A DNA stretch of 64,000 nucleotides from Hyphomicrobiales bacterium (GTDB taxonomy: Bacteria > Pseudomonadota > Alphaproteobacteria > Rhizobiales > Rhizobiaceae): the NCBI GenBank assembly GCA_900472395.1, contig UCHV01000032.1, forward strand, positions 62,001-126,000, given 5' to 3'. The notes beneath the pieces are model-generated. The model was not told where the DNA came from. It ran no database searches and saw only the letters and a list, made by a program, of their open reading frames with translations. Both the position numbers and the translations under genes were made by a program. Positions 52,293-61,048 of this stretch are shown here, one piece after another. The stretch's first letter is position 1; every line of letters starts with the position of its first letter.

Positions 52293-52859
52293 TCAGGCGG
52301 GTATCGCCGCCTTCTCCGCAATCCTTTGTAAAAGCAACGCCAATTCCGGCGGCGGCACCTTGTCCATCCAGCGATAATCGCTGCCGTCGCGGTTGCGCCG
52401 CATCATCCCGAGATCTGCCATGTCGCGGCGCAGCAGCGCCGCATCGCCAAACGTGTGCAGCGTGTCGAGAAAGGCGCTGATCTCGCGTTCGGAGAACAAT
52501 CTGTCCCTCGGTATCTTCGACCAAAGATACCACAGGCACAATTCCTGCTGCGATCTCTTGGTCGGCCAGCGGATCATCAGTCCTTCGCTGTTGAACAGGC
52601 GCAATGTGCGGCCCACCCGCGTTTCATCGGCCACCGTTTGCGGCACCGGATGGGCTTCCAAACTCCAGGCCTGGATAACCTCGGTGCGCTGATGCTTGTC
52701 GCGCAGGTGCTGGAAATTGCGAAAACCTGCCGCCTTGGACAGCAGATTCAAAACCTCAACATGACTGGGCTTGTGATCGAGCGCCGAAAACTTTTCGCGC
52801 ACGGATTTGGCAAAAGCCGAAAGATCGGAAATTTCCATCGGAATGATGGTTCTGGACAT
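52293..52859 (-). CDS. DUF2087 domain protein
   Basis: 188-aa protein. The C-terminal half matches DUF2087 ('LWYLWSKIPRDRLFSEREISAFLDTLHTFGDAALLRRDMADLGMMRRNRDGSDYRW'), a winged-helix-like domain. The N-terminal half has an HTH-like segment 'KPSHVEVLNLLSKAAGFRNFQHL' seen in 'glyoxalase-superfamily'-annotated proteins. Probably DNA-binding. GAGGG precedes the ATG. Confidence 0.83.
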   Translation of the reverse strand: MSRTIIPMEISDLSAFAKSVREKFSALDHKPSHVEVLNLLSKAAGFRNFQHLRDKHQRTEVIQAWSLEAHPVPQTVADETRVGRTLRLFNSEGLMIRWPTKRSQQELCLWYLWSKIPRDRLFSEREISAFLDTLHTFGDAALLRRDMADLGMMRRNRDGSDYRWMDKVPPPELALLLQRIAEKAAIPA

Positions 52860-53054
52860 GACTTACCCTCGATGCGCCGTTCCTGACATGAGGTATCGAT
52901 GGTCGCCGTCTTGTCGATTTCGGCACGGGATAAGTGCTGAACACGAGAAAATAAGCAGGTTTAGCTTCCCTTGCGGGACGGCAACGCCTCGGTGAACTGC
53001 AGACCGTCTTGCATACCTACCATAGACAATGGGCTCGTCAAGAATGGCGGTACC

Positions 53055-54020
53055 CTATTCCGCCGCCAGTCGAAGCGGCCGAGGCTCGTCCAACCCGAGG
53101 ATTTCCGAAAAATCCTTGTGGTTGGGGCAGTTTGAAAGCCGCACCTTGAAGGCCTCCACCAGCCAGGATGCCGCCGGCCCCAGCGGATGCGATGCCTTGT
53201 GCATGGCATAAAGCGGATATTCGCCCTGCTGATAGGCGTCGAGTTTCAGAGCGACCAGCTTGCCATCGGCCAGATCGTGACGCACCAGCGATGCAGGCAG
53301 GCCACCCCAGCCAAGCCCGCCCTTGATCAGCTGGTGTTTAGTGGCGATATCGCTCACCCGCCAGGTCTTGAACGACAGGACGTTGAAATCGCGGCCATTG
53401 GTCAGACCGGAGGCATCGGTTACCACCATCTGCACCTCCTCGCGCACGTCGGCAAGCGTCAGCTGCCGGTCGATCTGCGCCAGCGGGTGGTCGGATGCCG
53501 CCACCGGCAGCATGAAGGAATGACCGATCTTCTCCGCCACCAGGGTGTCGTCCTTGCTCAGCATCGCCCCGCCAAGTCCGATATCGGCGCGGCCGGACGA
53601 AACCATGTCCATCACCATGCCGAGCTCGCCGACATGCAGGTTGAGCGATACGGATGGAAATCGGGCGCGAAACTCCCGCAGTTCCACGACCACGGCATCG
53701 GCCGGCACCATGACGGAGATCGCCATGGTCAGTTCCGCCTCCAGCCCCTGCCTGATGCTTTTGGCACGCGCCCGCATCAACTGCAGGTCGGCGACGATGC
53801 GGCGAGCGTCTGCCAGCATGGCGCGCCCCTCTTCCGTCAGCTTGGGCTGGCGGCCAGCACGATCGAACAGCACCATTTCCAGCTGCGCCTCGAGATTGGC
53901 GATCGTGTAGCTGACCACCGACTGCGCACGGTTAAGCCTGCGCGCTGCCGCGGAAAAGCTTCCCGTTTCGGCGACGGAGAGAAAAACCTGCAATTGATCG
54001 AGCGTGGGATTGGCGTCCAT
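53055..54020 (-). CDS. LysR family transcriptional regulator
   Basis: 321-aa LTTR: N-terminal winged HTH (LDQLQVFLSVAETGSFSAAARRLNRAQSVVSYTIANLEAQL) and a periplasmic-binding-like effector domain. The start at 54020 is chosen over a Met nine codons earlier. It is divergent from the azoreductase gene, and the 150-bp gap should contain the LTTR boxes; it likely activates azoR in response to quinones or thiol-reactive compounds. Confidence 0.92.
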   Translation of the reverse strand: MDANPTLDQLQVFLSVAETGSFSAAARRLNRAQSVVSYTIANLEAQLEMVLFDRAGRQPKLTEEGRAMLADARRIVADLQLMRARAKSIRQGLEAELTMAISVMVPADAVVVELREFRARFPSVSLNLHVGELGMVMDMVSSGRADIGLGGAMLSKDDTLVAEKIGHSFMLPVAASDHPLAQIDRQLTLADVREEVQMVVTDASGLTNGRDFNVLSFKTWRVSDIATKHQLIKGGLGWGGLPASLVRHDLADGKLVALKLDAYQQGEYPLYAMHKASHPLGPAASWLVEAFKVRLSNCPNHKDFSEILGLDEPRPLRLAAE

Positions 54021-54170
54021 GCGACCTATCCATTTCCTAGATAACAAGCTTCGACATTATCCCGGTTCTCTCGATAGGTGTCCACGCCTATTTGTCTCCT
54101 CAACAGAAGGCGGAACCTCCCTGCCCGCCTTCCAAACGAACAACAGCAATCCGATCAAGGAATTACCACG

Positions 54171-54785
54171 ATGTCGTCCATCCTCCTCGTCACTTCCAGC
54201 CCGCGCGCCGATTCGCTCTCGACGAAAGTGGCTACCGAATTCGTCGATAAGCTGAAGGCCAACAATGCGGCTGCAACCGTCGCACATCGTGACCTCGGCA
54301 AGTCGCCGATCGCGCATCTCGACCCGGTCACCACTTCGGCCATCAAGAAGCAGCCGGCAGACCGCACGCCGGAAGAAGCCGCAGCCGTCGTCGAATCCGA
54401 CACGCTGACCAATGAACTGCTGGCTGCCGACACCATCGTCCTCGCCACCGGCCTCATCAACTTCAACATCTATTCCTCGCTGAAGTCCTGGATCGACATG
54501 GTTGCCCGCGCCGGCATGACCTTCCGTTACACGGCAGAAGGCCCGGAAGGCCTTGCCAAGAACAAGAAGGTCTACATCGTGCTGTCGGCTGCAGGCGTTT
54601 ATTCCAACGGCCCGGCCGTCGCCATGAACCACGCCGTCCCTTACCTCAAGACCGTTCTTGCCTTCATGGGCATGACCGATGTCGAAGTCATCTATGTCGA
54701 AGGCACGGCATTCGGCCCGGAAGCGTTTGAAAAGGCCATCGCCTCTGCCGCTGCCCGCACCGACGAGCTGGCCAAGGCTGCCTGA
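54171..54785 (+). CDS. azoR: FMN-dependent NADH-azoreductase
   Basis: 204-aa flavodoxin-fold FMN quinone/azo reductase. N-terminal FMN loop 'LLVTSSPRADSLSTKVA' and 'INFNIYSSLKSWIDMVARAGMTFRYTAEGPEGL' (about 98-130) are diagnostic. It detoxifies quinones by two-electron reduction. AAGGA lies upstream. Controlled probably by the divergent LysR. Followed by a strong terminator. Confidence 0.93.
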   Translation: MSSILLVTSSPRADSLSTKVATEFVDKLKANNAAATVAHRDLGKSPIAHLDPVTTSAIKKQPADRTPEEAAAVVESDTLTNELLAADTIVLATGLINFNIYSSLKSWIDMVARAGMTFRYTAEGPEGLAKNKKVYIVLSAAGVYSNGPAVAMNHAVPYLKTVLAFMGMTDVEVIYVEGTAFGPEAFEKAIASAAARTDELAKAA

Positions 54786-54812
54786 TCAGAAAATCCACCG
54801 CTGAAAATACAG

Positions 54813-54843
54813 ATGGCGACCGATGCAGATCGGTCGCCATTTT
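54813..54843. terminator. azoR terminator
   Basis: 12-bp perfect inverted repeat ATGGCGACCGAT / ATCGGTCGCCAT with GCAG loop, then TTT. Convergent with the GGDEF-EAL gene 30 bp to the right. Confidence 0.8.
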
Positions 54844-54873
54844 CATGTGCAGAGATTTCTGTGAAAGCCGCGA

Positions 54874-56844
54874 TCAGACGGCTTCGCGCTTGCGTTCGGG
54901 AACATAAGCCGGGGCGTGGTTGACATGAAGGCCCTTGTGCCTTGCCGCTTCCGCCATTCCCTGCAACTGCATGGCAATCACCGGGCGCACTTCGGCAAGC
55001 CGCTCATCCACCGGCACCGGCCGCCCGAGCAGATACCCCTGCAGCTCGTCACAACCGGCCTGGGTGAGGAACAGTGCTTCCTCTATCGTCTCCACGCCTT
55101 CTGCGACGATGCGCATGCCGAGCCCGTTGCCGAGCGCAATGATGGACCGCACGATGACCTGAGCGCTATCCACCTCACCGAGATTGCTGACGAAGCTGCG
55201 GTCGATCTTGATGGTGTCGAACGGATAGCGGCTGAGATAGCTGAGTGACGAATAACCCGTGCCGAAATCGTCGAGCGCAACGTCGAAGCCCATCTGCTTG
55301 AGATCGCCCAACACCTGCAATGCTCGCTTGTCGTCCTCGATCAGAACGTTTTCCGTAATCTCAAGCTCTATCTGCGACGCGTCGGCGCCTGTCACGCGCA
55401 GCGTTTCGGCAAGGCGGCGAACGAACTGCCTGTCGCGGAACTGCAGCGGGCTGAGATTGATGCTGATACGCCGCCCTTCCAGGGAATGGCTGAGACGGCA
55501 TGCCTCGCCGATCACCCATTCTCCGAGCGCCACGATCTGGCCCGAGGCTTCGGCGACCGGAATGAAATCTCCCGGCGGCACCAGCCCCCGATGCGGATGG
55601 TTCCACCGCAGCAATCCTTCGTAAGCGACGATGTCGGCCGTCGCCGCCGTCACGCGCGGCTGCAGGTAAAGCTCGAATTCACCACGCGCGATGGCGAGAT
55701 CGAGATCGGCCTCCAGCGCCCTGCGCTTTTCGATCAGTTCATTCATGCCTGGCTTGAAAACAAGGCTGGTGCCGCGGCCTTCCTGCTTGGCATGGAAGAG
55801 CGCGATATCGGCCTTGCCGACAAGCCCGTCGAGATCGCCGGCATGTTCCGGGCAGAGAGCGCCGCCGATGCTGACATCCACCTGCACCTTATCGCCGGTT
55901 GCAAGCTCTATCGGCTCCGCCATCGTGCGCAGAACGCGGTGCCCGAAATCTTCTATCTGGGTATTGAAGCAGGCGCGCGTCAGGATGACGGCAAATTCGT
56001 CTCCGCCCAGCCGCGCCACGACATCATGCGGGCCGAGTTCGCGCTGCAAACGCGCCGCAGTCTCGCGGATCACGGTGTCGCCGGCCTGATGGCCGTGGAT
56101 ATCGTTGACATCCTTGAACCGGTCGATATCGACCATGGCTATCGCAAAGCTCGCGCCGCGCTGGCTGAGTTCGCTGACCTGTTCGGCAAAAAGAGCGCGG
56201 TTCGGCAATCCCGTCAGGAAATCGTGCTGCGCCAGATGGCGAATGCGATTTTCGGCTTCCTTGCGATCCCGCAGATCGACGATGCAGCCGACGCGTACGC
56301 GCTGGCCGCGATAGACCATATCACGCCCGCGCGCCTGCACCGGAATTCGCTCGCCATCACTGGCCAACAATACGAGCTCGTGGATCGTATCGTCGTTGAA
56401 CGTGGTCACGGTGGCGACGTCGATATTTGGGCCGTCGTGCAGAAAATCGAAAATGCTGGTGCCCGGCAATTCGTTCAGCGGGCGGCCCAGCAATTTCGCC
56501 AGTTGCGGATTGCCATCGACGACGATGCCGTCCCGATGGATCATGATGCCCTCGAATGTCGCGCTGGCAAGCGCGGCCACGCGTTCGCCATCGTCAAGAC
56601 GGGCAGCCATTCTCGATGCCCCGCGCCGGAAGGCCGCCAGAGACAATACTTTTCTACCGGGGATCAGCCAGCCGATGAACGCGAATGCAAAGGCGCCTGC
56701 GCCGAGTGCCCAGTAAAAATCGGTCAGAATGGAACTGGTCGATGCCGAAACAGTCGCCTCACCTGCCGCCAGAACAACCTGCGGCACGAGACAGACGAGA
56801 GGGCTGAGGGCGAACCAGCCGATATGTATGCAACGTGTTCGCAT
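54874..56844 (-). CDS. PAS-GGDEF-EAL cyclic di-GMP protein
   Basis: 656-aa inner membrane protein. A signal-like or first helix (about 8-27) and a second helix (about 44-62) precede a PAS domain (about 88-195), GGDEF (about 200-365) and EAL (about 370-630). GGDEF residues 280-284 are intact. The EAL signature reads EGL (409-411), a variant often still active; Glu497-Asn (ITENV), DDFGTG (525-530) and Lys546 are kept. Both cyclase and phosphodiesterase activity are possible. No RxxD site is seen. With the PleD-like and PilZ proteins it is the third c-di-GMP gene here. Confidence 0.93.
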   Translation of the reverse strand: MRTRCIHIGWFALSPLVCLVPQVVLAAGEATVSASTSSILTDFYWALGAGAFAFAFIGWLIPGRKVLSLAAFRRGASRMAARLDDGERVAALASATFEGIMIHRDGIVVDGNPQLAKLLGRPLNELPGTSIFDFLHDGPNIDVATVTTFNDDTIHELVLLASDGERIPVQARGRDMVYRGQRVRVGCIVDLRDRKEAENRIRHLAQHDFLTGLPNRALFAEQVSELSQRGASFAIAMVDIDRFKDVNDIHGHQAGDTVIRETAARLQRELGPHDVVARLGGDEFAVILTRACFNTQIEDFGHRVLRTMAEPIELATGDKVQVDVSIGGALCPEHAGDLDGLVGKADIALFHAKQEGRGTSLVFKPGMNELIEKRRALEADLDLAIARGEFELYLQPRVTAATADIVAYEGLLRWNHPHRGLVPPGDFIPVAEASGQIVALGEWVIGEACRLSHSLEGRRISINLSPLQFRDRQFVRRLAETLRVTGADASQIELEITENVLIEDDKRALQVLGDLKQMGFDVALDDFGTGYSSLSYLSRYPFDTIKIDRSFVSNLGEVDSAQVIVRSIIALGNGLGMRIVAEGVETIEEALFLTQAGCDELQGYLLGRPVPVDERLAEVRPVIAMQLQGMAEAARHKGLHVNHAPAYVPERKREAV

Positions 56845-57021
56845 CAGCGGACCGACAACTCAAATGGCAAGATGAGCCGAAGGTAGCTGCAAGGACTTAA
56901 TTTTAGGTGATCGCCAAAGCGCAGCCGCCGACGATTTCAGCAACGGTATCAAGACCGTCGCTGACTTTTTCGTGAAAGCGGAGAATGGCTTACGTTACGG
57001 CAGCAGACTCAGCGTCAGCCC

Positions 57022-57345
57022 TTATGCCGCACGTTCCGGCGCGCCATCGGAAAACAGCGATGCGCCGTTCTGGTCGATGATCTGGCGTGCCTTGCGGAAC
57101 GTGCTTTCAACCGCATCGTCCATCGAGGTGAACATGTCGGCACGGATGAAGGTGCGCACCAGCACGGCATCCCCCACCTGTTTTTCGATACGGCCAGCCA
57201 GACGATACTGGCTGCCTTCCTTGATCGGTGCCGGGTGGATCATGCAGCCGGCATGTTCCTGCGGCTCGACAGCCGGGCCGGCAGCGGCCTTGGGCGTATC
57301 ACCGGACGAAAACATCGAAAGGATATTGGAAAAGAAAGAAGCCAT
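57022..57345 (-). CDS. HlyU family protein
   Basis: 107-aa protein of the HlyU family ('GCMIHPAPIKEGSQYRLAGRIEK', 'VRTFIRADMFTSMDDAVESTFRKARQIIDQNG'). Vibrio HlyU is a transcriptional activator of hemolysin but this small alphaproteobacterial family lacks its HTH, so a regulatory role is unproven. It precedes ilvA in the same direction of reading but with 76 bp between. Confidence 0.85.
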   Translation of the reverse strand: MASFFSNILSMFSSGDTPKAAAGPAVEPQEHAGCMIHPAPIKEGSQYRLAGRIEKQVGDAVLVRTFIRADMFTSMDDAVESTFRKARQIIDQNGASLFSDGAPERAA

Positions 57346-57416
57346 GACGGTTGCCTTACCATATTCGTGATGATGCCGGAAGCCACGGATGCGGCTTCCG
57401 CAAGGTGCCCGGACCG

Positions 57417-58676
57417 TCAGATGATCAGGTTGGCGAGGATTTCGTTTTCGGTGATGTCCTCGTAACCGAGACCGGCCCCCTCGAAACGCTGGAACAGGCC
57501 GGCAAAATTCTCCGGCGCGGTCGTTTCTATGCCGATCAGGATCGAGCCGAAATTGCGGGCGGACTTCTTGAGATATTCGAAACGCGCAATATCATCGTCC
57601 GGCCCCAGCATGTTGAGGAAATCGCGCAATGCGCCGGGGCGCTGCGGCAGGCGCAGGATGAAATATTTCTTGAGGCCGGAGAAGCGCATGGCGCGCTCCT
57701 TGACATCTGGCAGGCGCTCGAAATCGAAATTGCCGCCCGAAACCACGCAGACCACGGTCTTGCCCGCCAGTCTGTCCGGGCCCAGTTCCTCCAGCGCCCG
57801 GATCGACAGGGCACCCGCCGGCTCGAGAACGACGCCTTCGAGATTGAGCATTTCGGTGATCGTCACGCAGATGGCGTTTTCCGCGATCAGCTTCACCTGT
57901 TCGGGCGGAAAGCCGCTGAGGCGCTCGTAGTTCAGCGTGCCGATCCGCGCGACGGCTGCGCCATCGACAAAGTTGTCCACTTTCGGCAGCGTCACCGGCT
58001 CACCGGCCAACAGGCTCTTCTTCAGGCTCGGTGCACCCTCCGGCTCGACAAACAGAAAGTTCTCAGGCGCCACGACATCCTTCAGGAAACCGGTCGCGCC
58101 CGATGCCAGTCCGCCACCGCCGACCGGCAGGATAACGAGATCCGGGACAGATCCGCTCGGCAACTGGTCCATGACCTCGCCGGCAACAGTCGCCTGCCCC
58201 TCGATGATATCGGCATCGTCGAACGGCGGCACCATCATGGCGCCGGTCGTCTCCACATGCTCGCGGGCCGCCGCATAGCACTGGTCGAAAATGTCGCCAA
58301 CCAGACGGATCTGGATGAATGCGCCACCGAACATGCGGGTCTTGTCGATCTTCTGCTGCGGCGTCGTCACCGGCATGAAGACCACGCCCTGCACCTCGAA
58401 ATGACGGCAGACGAAGGCAAAGCCCTGCGCATGGTTGCCGGCCGAAGCGCAGACGAACACGCGATCCCGGCCATGGGCCTCCACAGCCTTGCGCATGAAA
58501 TTGAAGGCGCCACGGATTTTGTAGGAACGAACGGGCGACAGGTCCTCGCGCTTCAGCCAGATTTCGGCGCCATACCGACGGCTCAAATGTTCGTTAAGCT
58601 GCAACGGCGTTTCGGGAAAGATTTCCCGCATGGCCACCTGCGCATCCGCAACCGCGACTTTATCCAAGACCTGCAC
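57417..58676 (-). CDS. ilvA: Threonine ammonia-lyase (threonine deaminase)
   Basis: 419-aa PLP enzyme, first step of isoleucine synthesis (threonine to 2-oxobutanoate). PLP lysine in VRSYKIRGA (about residue 53), 'SAGNHAQGFA' (about 79-88) and phosphate-binding 'VGGGGLASG' (about 183-191) are present. The C-terminal ~80 residues are a single ACT-like regulatory domain (YFILRLPQRPGALRDFLNML), shorter than the two-domain E. coli IlvA. Confidence 0.93.
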   Translation of the reverse strand: MQVLDKVAVADAQVAMREIFPETPLQLNEHLSRRYGAEIWLKREDLSPVRSYKIRGAFNFMRKAVEAHGRDRVFVCASAGNHAQGFAFVCRHFEVQGVVFMPVTTPQQKIDKTRMFGGAFIQIRLVGDIFDQCYAAAREHVETTGAMMVPPFDDADIIEGQATVAGEVMDQLPSGSVPDLVILPVGGGGLASGATGFLKDVVAPENFLFVEPEGAPSLKKSLLAGEPVTLPKVDNFVDGAAVARIGTLNYERLSGFPPEQVKLIAENAICVTITEMLNLEGVVLEPAGALSIRALEELGPDRLAGKTVVCVVSGGNFDFERLPDVKERAMRFSGLKKYFILRLPQRPGALRDFLNMLGPDDDIARFEYLKKSARNFGSILIGIETTAPENFAGLFQRFEGAGLGYEDITENEILANLII

Positions 58677-58776
58677 TCCCTGACGACTTCCGTGTTGCAG
58701 CGGCTATGCCACAACGGCGGAAAAGACAAAAGGGAAATTCCGAACCGAGCGGTACGGTTCGGGCGCTTCTTGCCGA

Positions 58777-58804
58777 TTGAACAATACACACTTATGTGTA
58801 TTGT
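58777..58804 (+). promoter_or_regulatory. hicAB promoter and operator palindrome
   Basis: A perfect inverted repeat ACAATACACA / TGTGTATTGT with a 4-bp centre spans 58781-58804. It overlaps a possible promoter, TTGAAC (58777-58782), 16-bp spacer, TATTGT (58799-58804). The hicA ATG is at 58812, only 7 bp past the palindrome, so the transcript may be leaderless. HicB, which has a DNA-binding tail, is the expected ligand. Confidence 0.7.
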
Positions 58805-58811
58805 CGCCTTT

Positions 58812-59000
58812 ATGCGAAGCGGCGAAATTATTGCGGCCTTAAAACGGGACGGATGGCACGAGGTCACCGTCAGAGGCAGTCATGTGCAGCTGAAACATCC
58901 CACGAAACCTGGCCGGGTTACTGTCCCGCATCCCAAACGAGACATGCCCGTCGGAACGCTGAAAAGCATCGAAAAACAAGCCGGACTGAAATTGAGGTAA
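58812..59000 (+). CDS. hicA: HicA toxin (mRNA interferase)
   Basis: 62-aa double-stranded-RNA-binding-fold toxin. MRSGEIIAALKRDGW is the family start; the catalytic His24 lies in RGSHVQLKHP; 'VTVPHPKRDMPVGTLKSIEKQAGL' completes the domain. It would cleave mRNA when free of HicB. No Shine-Dalgarno precedes ATG 58812. Three bp before hicB. Confidence 0.92.
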   Translation: MRSGEIIAALKRDGWHEVTVRGSHVQLKHPTKPGRVTVPHPKRDMPVGTLKSIEKQAGLKLR

Positions 59001-59003
59001 AGT

Positions 59004-59405
59004 ATGCGCAATTTTATCGGACTGATCCACAAGGAAGAGAATAGCGATTACGGCGTTTCTTTTCCCGATCTTCCGGGAGTGGCTACAGCCGGCATCGACC
59101 TTGATGACGCACGCCGAATGGCAAGCGAAGCTTTGGCGCTCCACGTTGAGGGCATGATTGCAGATGGCGATCCAATTCCGGAACCCTCGAGCCTCGAAGC
59201 GATTATGGCCGATCCGGCCAACCGTGACGGCGTCGCAATTCTGGTTTCCGTGAAAATGCCAACCTCCAGATCTGTCCGTCTCAATATCACACTGCCGGAA
59301 GACGTACTGAACGACATCGACAGCTACGCGCAAACCCACGGCCTAACCCGGTCCGGCTTTCTGGCGAAGGCTGCGCGTAGAGAGATGGAAAACTCTGAAC
59401 TCTGA
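59004..59405 (+). CDS. hicB: HicB antitoxin with C-terminal ribbon-helix-helix
   Basis: 133-aa antitoxin. N-terminal partial RNase-H-like HicB domain (about 1-70, 'DYGVSFPDLPGVATAGIDLDDARRMASEALALHVEGM') and C-terminal RHH DNA-binding segment (about 92-128, 'RSVRLNITLPEDVLNDIDSYAQTHGLTRSGFLAKAAR'). The RHH tail fits autoregulation through the palindrome at 58781. AGGTAAAGT precedes the ATG. Confidence 0.92.
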   Translation: MRNFIGLIHKEENSDYGVSFPDLPGVATAGIDLDDARRMASEALALHVEGMIADGDPIPEPSSLEAIMADPANRDGVAILVSVKMPTSRSVRLNITLPEDVLNDIDSYAQTHGLTRSGFLAKAARREMENSEL

Positions 59406-59545
59406 GTAGAAAAACGCAAAATCTGGTGCGGACGGCGGGGGACCGAGGCCGGCGCTCCTAATTGTTGATTTAAAAGCGTTTTTCTCATCGCGTTTTAAGG
59501 CTTTTGTAGCGGTCTTTGTAGCGTTCAGCAATTGGTGGAATTTGA
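59406..59545. other. Junction between hicB and the accessory island
   Basis: 140 bp without a gene. 59424-59448, read on the minus strand, ends in a tract resembling a tRNA 3' end (CCGCCGTCCGCACCA), a possible remnant attachment site. To its right an AT-rich stretch leads into the HNH gene's 3' end. Confidence 0.35.
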
Positions 59546-60553
59546 TCACCGGCCAATATCGAGTTCATAACCACGATAACCTGCCGCGTACGCGTCAACA
59601 AAATCGACCGGCAGTTCGAATTTAACTGTCCAAGCAAATATGTGAGGCTCCTCTTTCGTGCCTCCGTGATCTGTTCCTATCAAAGAAATTGCCTCATCAA
59701 GCTTGCTGGAAACCTCCGCCAGACCAACGAGATTGCGACCAAGCGCGTCGATGAGCAATTGCCGAAGTTCCTCTCCCTCCTCTGGAATTTGGGTGAGCCG
59801 TAAACCTTCTTCGTGGTTGACTATTTCCCCCATCATGTCAGCCAGCAATAGGCAAACGTCGTGTATCTCTTCCATGTCTCCGCTGTGCCCCGGGGGACCG
59901 AAGGCAACATTAAGGCGCTCAAACAGAGGGATGAGAGGGGCAATCAGATTGGACATCACATGCGTTCTGCCACTCAACCAGCCCGGAAATTCATCGCTCC
60001 TGATACGTGGATGCGGGCGATAATAATGCCCCGCAAGTAGATTGTTGAAGCGCTTTATATGAGGACTGGAAAGATACCGCAGCAACTCAGCTGCCAAACG
60101 CCACTCCCACCCGATCGGCTTGTCGGTGGCAATTCTTTGGACGATTTGAGGGTATCCTTCGAGAAAATGGATTGATGCCTTCTCCACCTCGTAGCGAATA
60201 CGCTCTCCTCTCGTACCTAACTCCATCGAGACGCGTTCCTCATGGGCCTTACGCCAAGCAAAGAGCAGCTCCGAAGGAAACCGCAAGCCATCTCTGTCGA
60301 CGAAACCGTGACAGGTTCGGCATAACCAGATGCCATTCGTTATCGACGCCCTTGTAGCATCCGACATAGTTTCGTCGAAGCGTGCAGAGGTGGGTTTGGC
60401 TCCATAAATGTGAGCCGCCTCACCTAATGTAGTTGCTTTGTCCTCTGCAGAATTTGGTCCGACCGTATGAACCCCACAATCAGGGTTCGAACATTGAAAA
60501 CGCGCTCGCCGCGCAAGCACGTCAACTGTCGGCTTCGTGAAATCTGGCCCCAT
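59546..60553 (-). CDS. HNH endonuclease with unrecognised C-terminal region
   Basis: 335-aa protein. The N-terminal ~105 residues are an HNH nuclease of the type often joined to variable sensors in bacterial defence proteins: zinc Cys21 and Cys26, 'GEAAHIYGA' with His48, Asn73 in TNGIWLCRTCH, Cys78, Cys81, His82, and 'LLFAWRKAHEER'. Residues ~110-335 are mostly helical (ERLNVAFGPPGHSGDMEEIHDVCLLLADMMGEIV) and match nothing I know. Strong GGGGGGAG RBS. Lower GC than the core genes. Likely effector; target unknown. Confidence 0.78.
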   Translation of the reverse strand: MGPDFTKPTVDVLARRARFQCSNPDCGVHTVGPNSAEDKATTLGEAAHIYGAKPTSARFDETMSDATRASITNGIWLCRTCHGFVDRDGLRFPSELLFAWRKAHEERVSMELGTRGERIRYEVEKASIHFLEGYPQIVQRIATDKPIGWEWRLAAELLRYLSSPHIKRFNNLLAGHYYRPHPRIRSDEFPGWLSGRTHVMSNLIAPLIPLFERLNVAFGPPGHSGDMEEIHDVCLLLADMMGEIVNHEEGLRLTQIPEEGEELRQLLIDALGRNLVGLAEVSSKLDEAISLIGTDHGGTKEEPHIFAWTVKFELPVDFVDAYAAGYRGYELDIGR

Positions 60554-60613
60554 TTATGCTCCCCCCTAATGCCGCTAACAGCTTGCGTCCCTTCGCCTGC
60601 ACGCGTTATCCGA

Positions 60614-61039
60614 ATGTGTGGCAAAAGCATTCTGGGGGCAACCGTGTTCGGAACTATTCAGCATTGGTGGTGGAACCTGCCTACTTGGGGAAAGTGGACC
60701 ACCGCGATTTGCGGCATCTTCGCTCTTTCCTCTTTAGGTCCAGCATTCCATGAAGGTGACCCTTTGGCCTTCATTGAGAACTTCCTTGCGTTGATATTCA
60801 GGTATGGGACTATGTTCGGCTCTTTTGCAGTGGCCGTGTGGAGTGGCATCCGCATCGCTGAACACACTGGCCGAAGCTGGTTGGGGTGGGTCGTAGGTAT
60901 TTGCGTCATAGCTTTGTCGGCTACAGTGATGGGAACGTTCGAGCGCCTACCCGGCATTGGCGGGAGGATGAAGGCGATGTCCAACTCAGATTGCTACACC
61001 GATTGGGATGGGCGTACCAATCCCACCGTCTGCGACTGA
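60614..61039 (+). CDS. Small membrane protein, unknown
   Basis: About 141 aa if begun at ATG 60614, or 131 aa from GTG 60644, which has GGGGG eight bases upstream. Three hydrophobic segments (about residues 30-46, 52-80, 88-108) and a short polar C-terminus with two Cys (DCYTDWDGRTNPTVCD). It is divergent from the HNH gene and is followed by the DUF2293 gene after 9 bp. No family recognised. Confidence 0.6.
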   Translation: MCGKSILGATVFGTIQHWWWNLPTWGKWTTAICGIFALSSLGPAFHEGDPLAFIENFLALIFRYGTMFGSFAVAVWSGIRIAEHTGRSWLGWVVGICVIALSATVMGTFERLPGIGGRMKAMSNSDCYTDWDGRTNPTVCD

Positions 61040-61048
61040 CGATTGGCC

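Noticed and set aside
55486..56886. 466-codon plus-strand frame opposite the GGDEF-EAL gene
   Set aside because: Antisense shadow; the coding frame is fixed by GGDEF, EGL and DDFGTG motifs.
57351..58811. Long plus-strand frame leading into hicA
   Set aside because: It is the antisense of ilvA; only the last 62 codons from 58812 are HicA.
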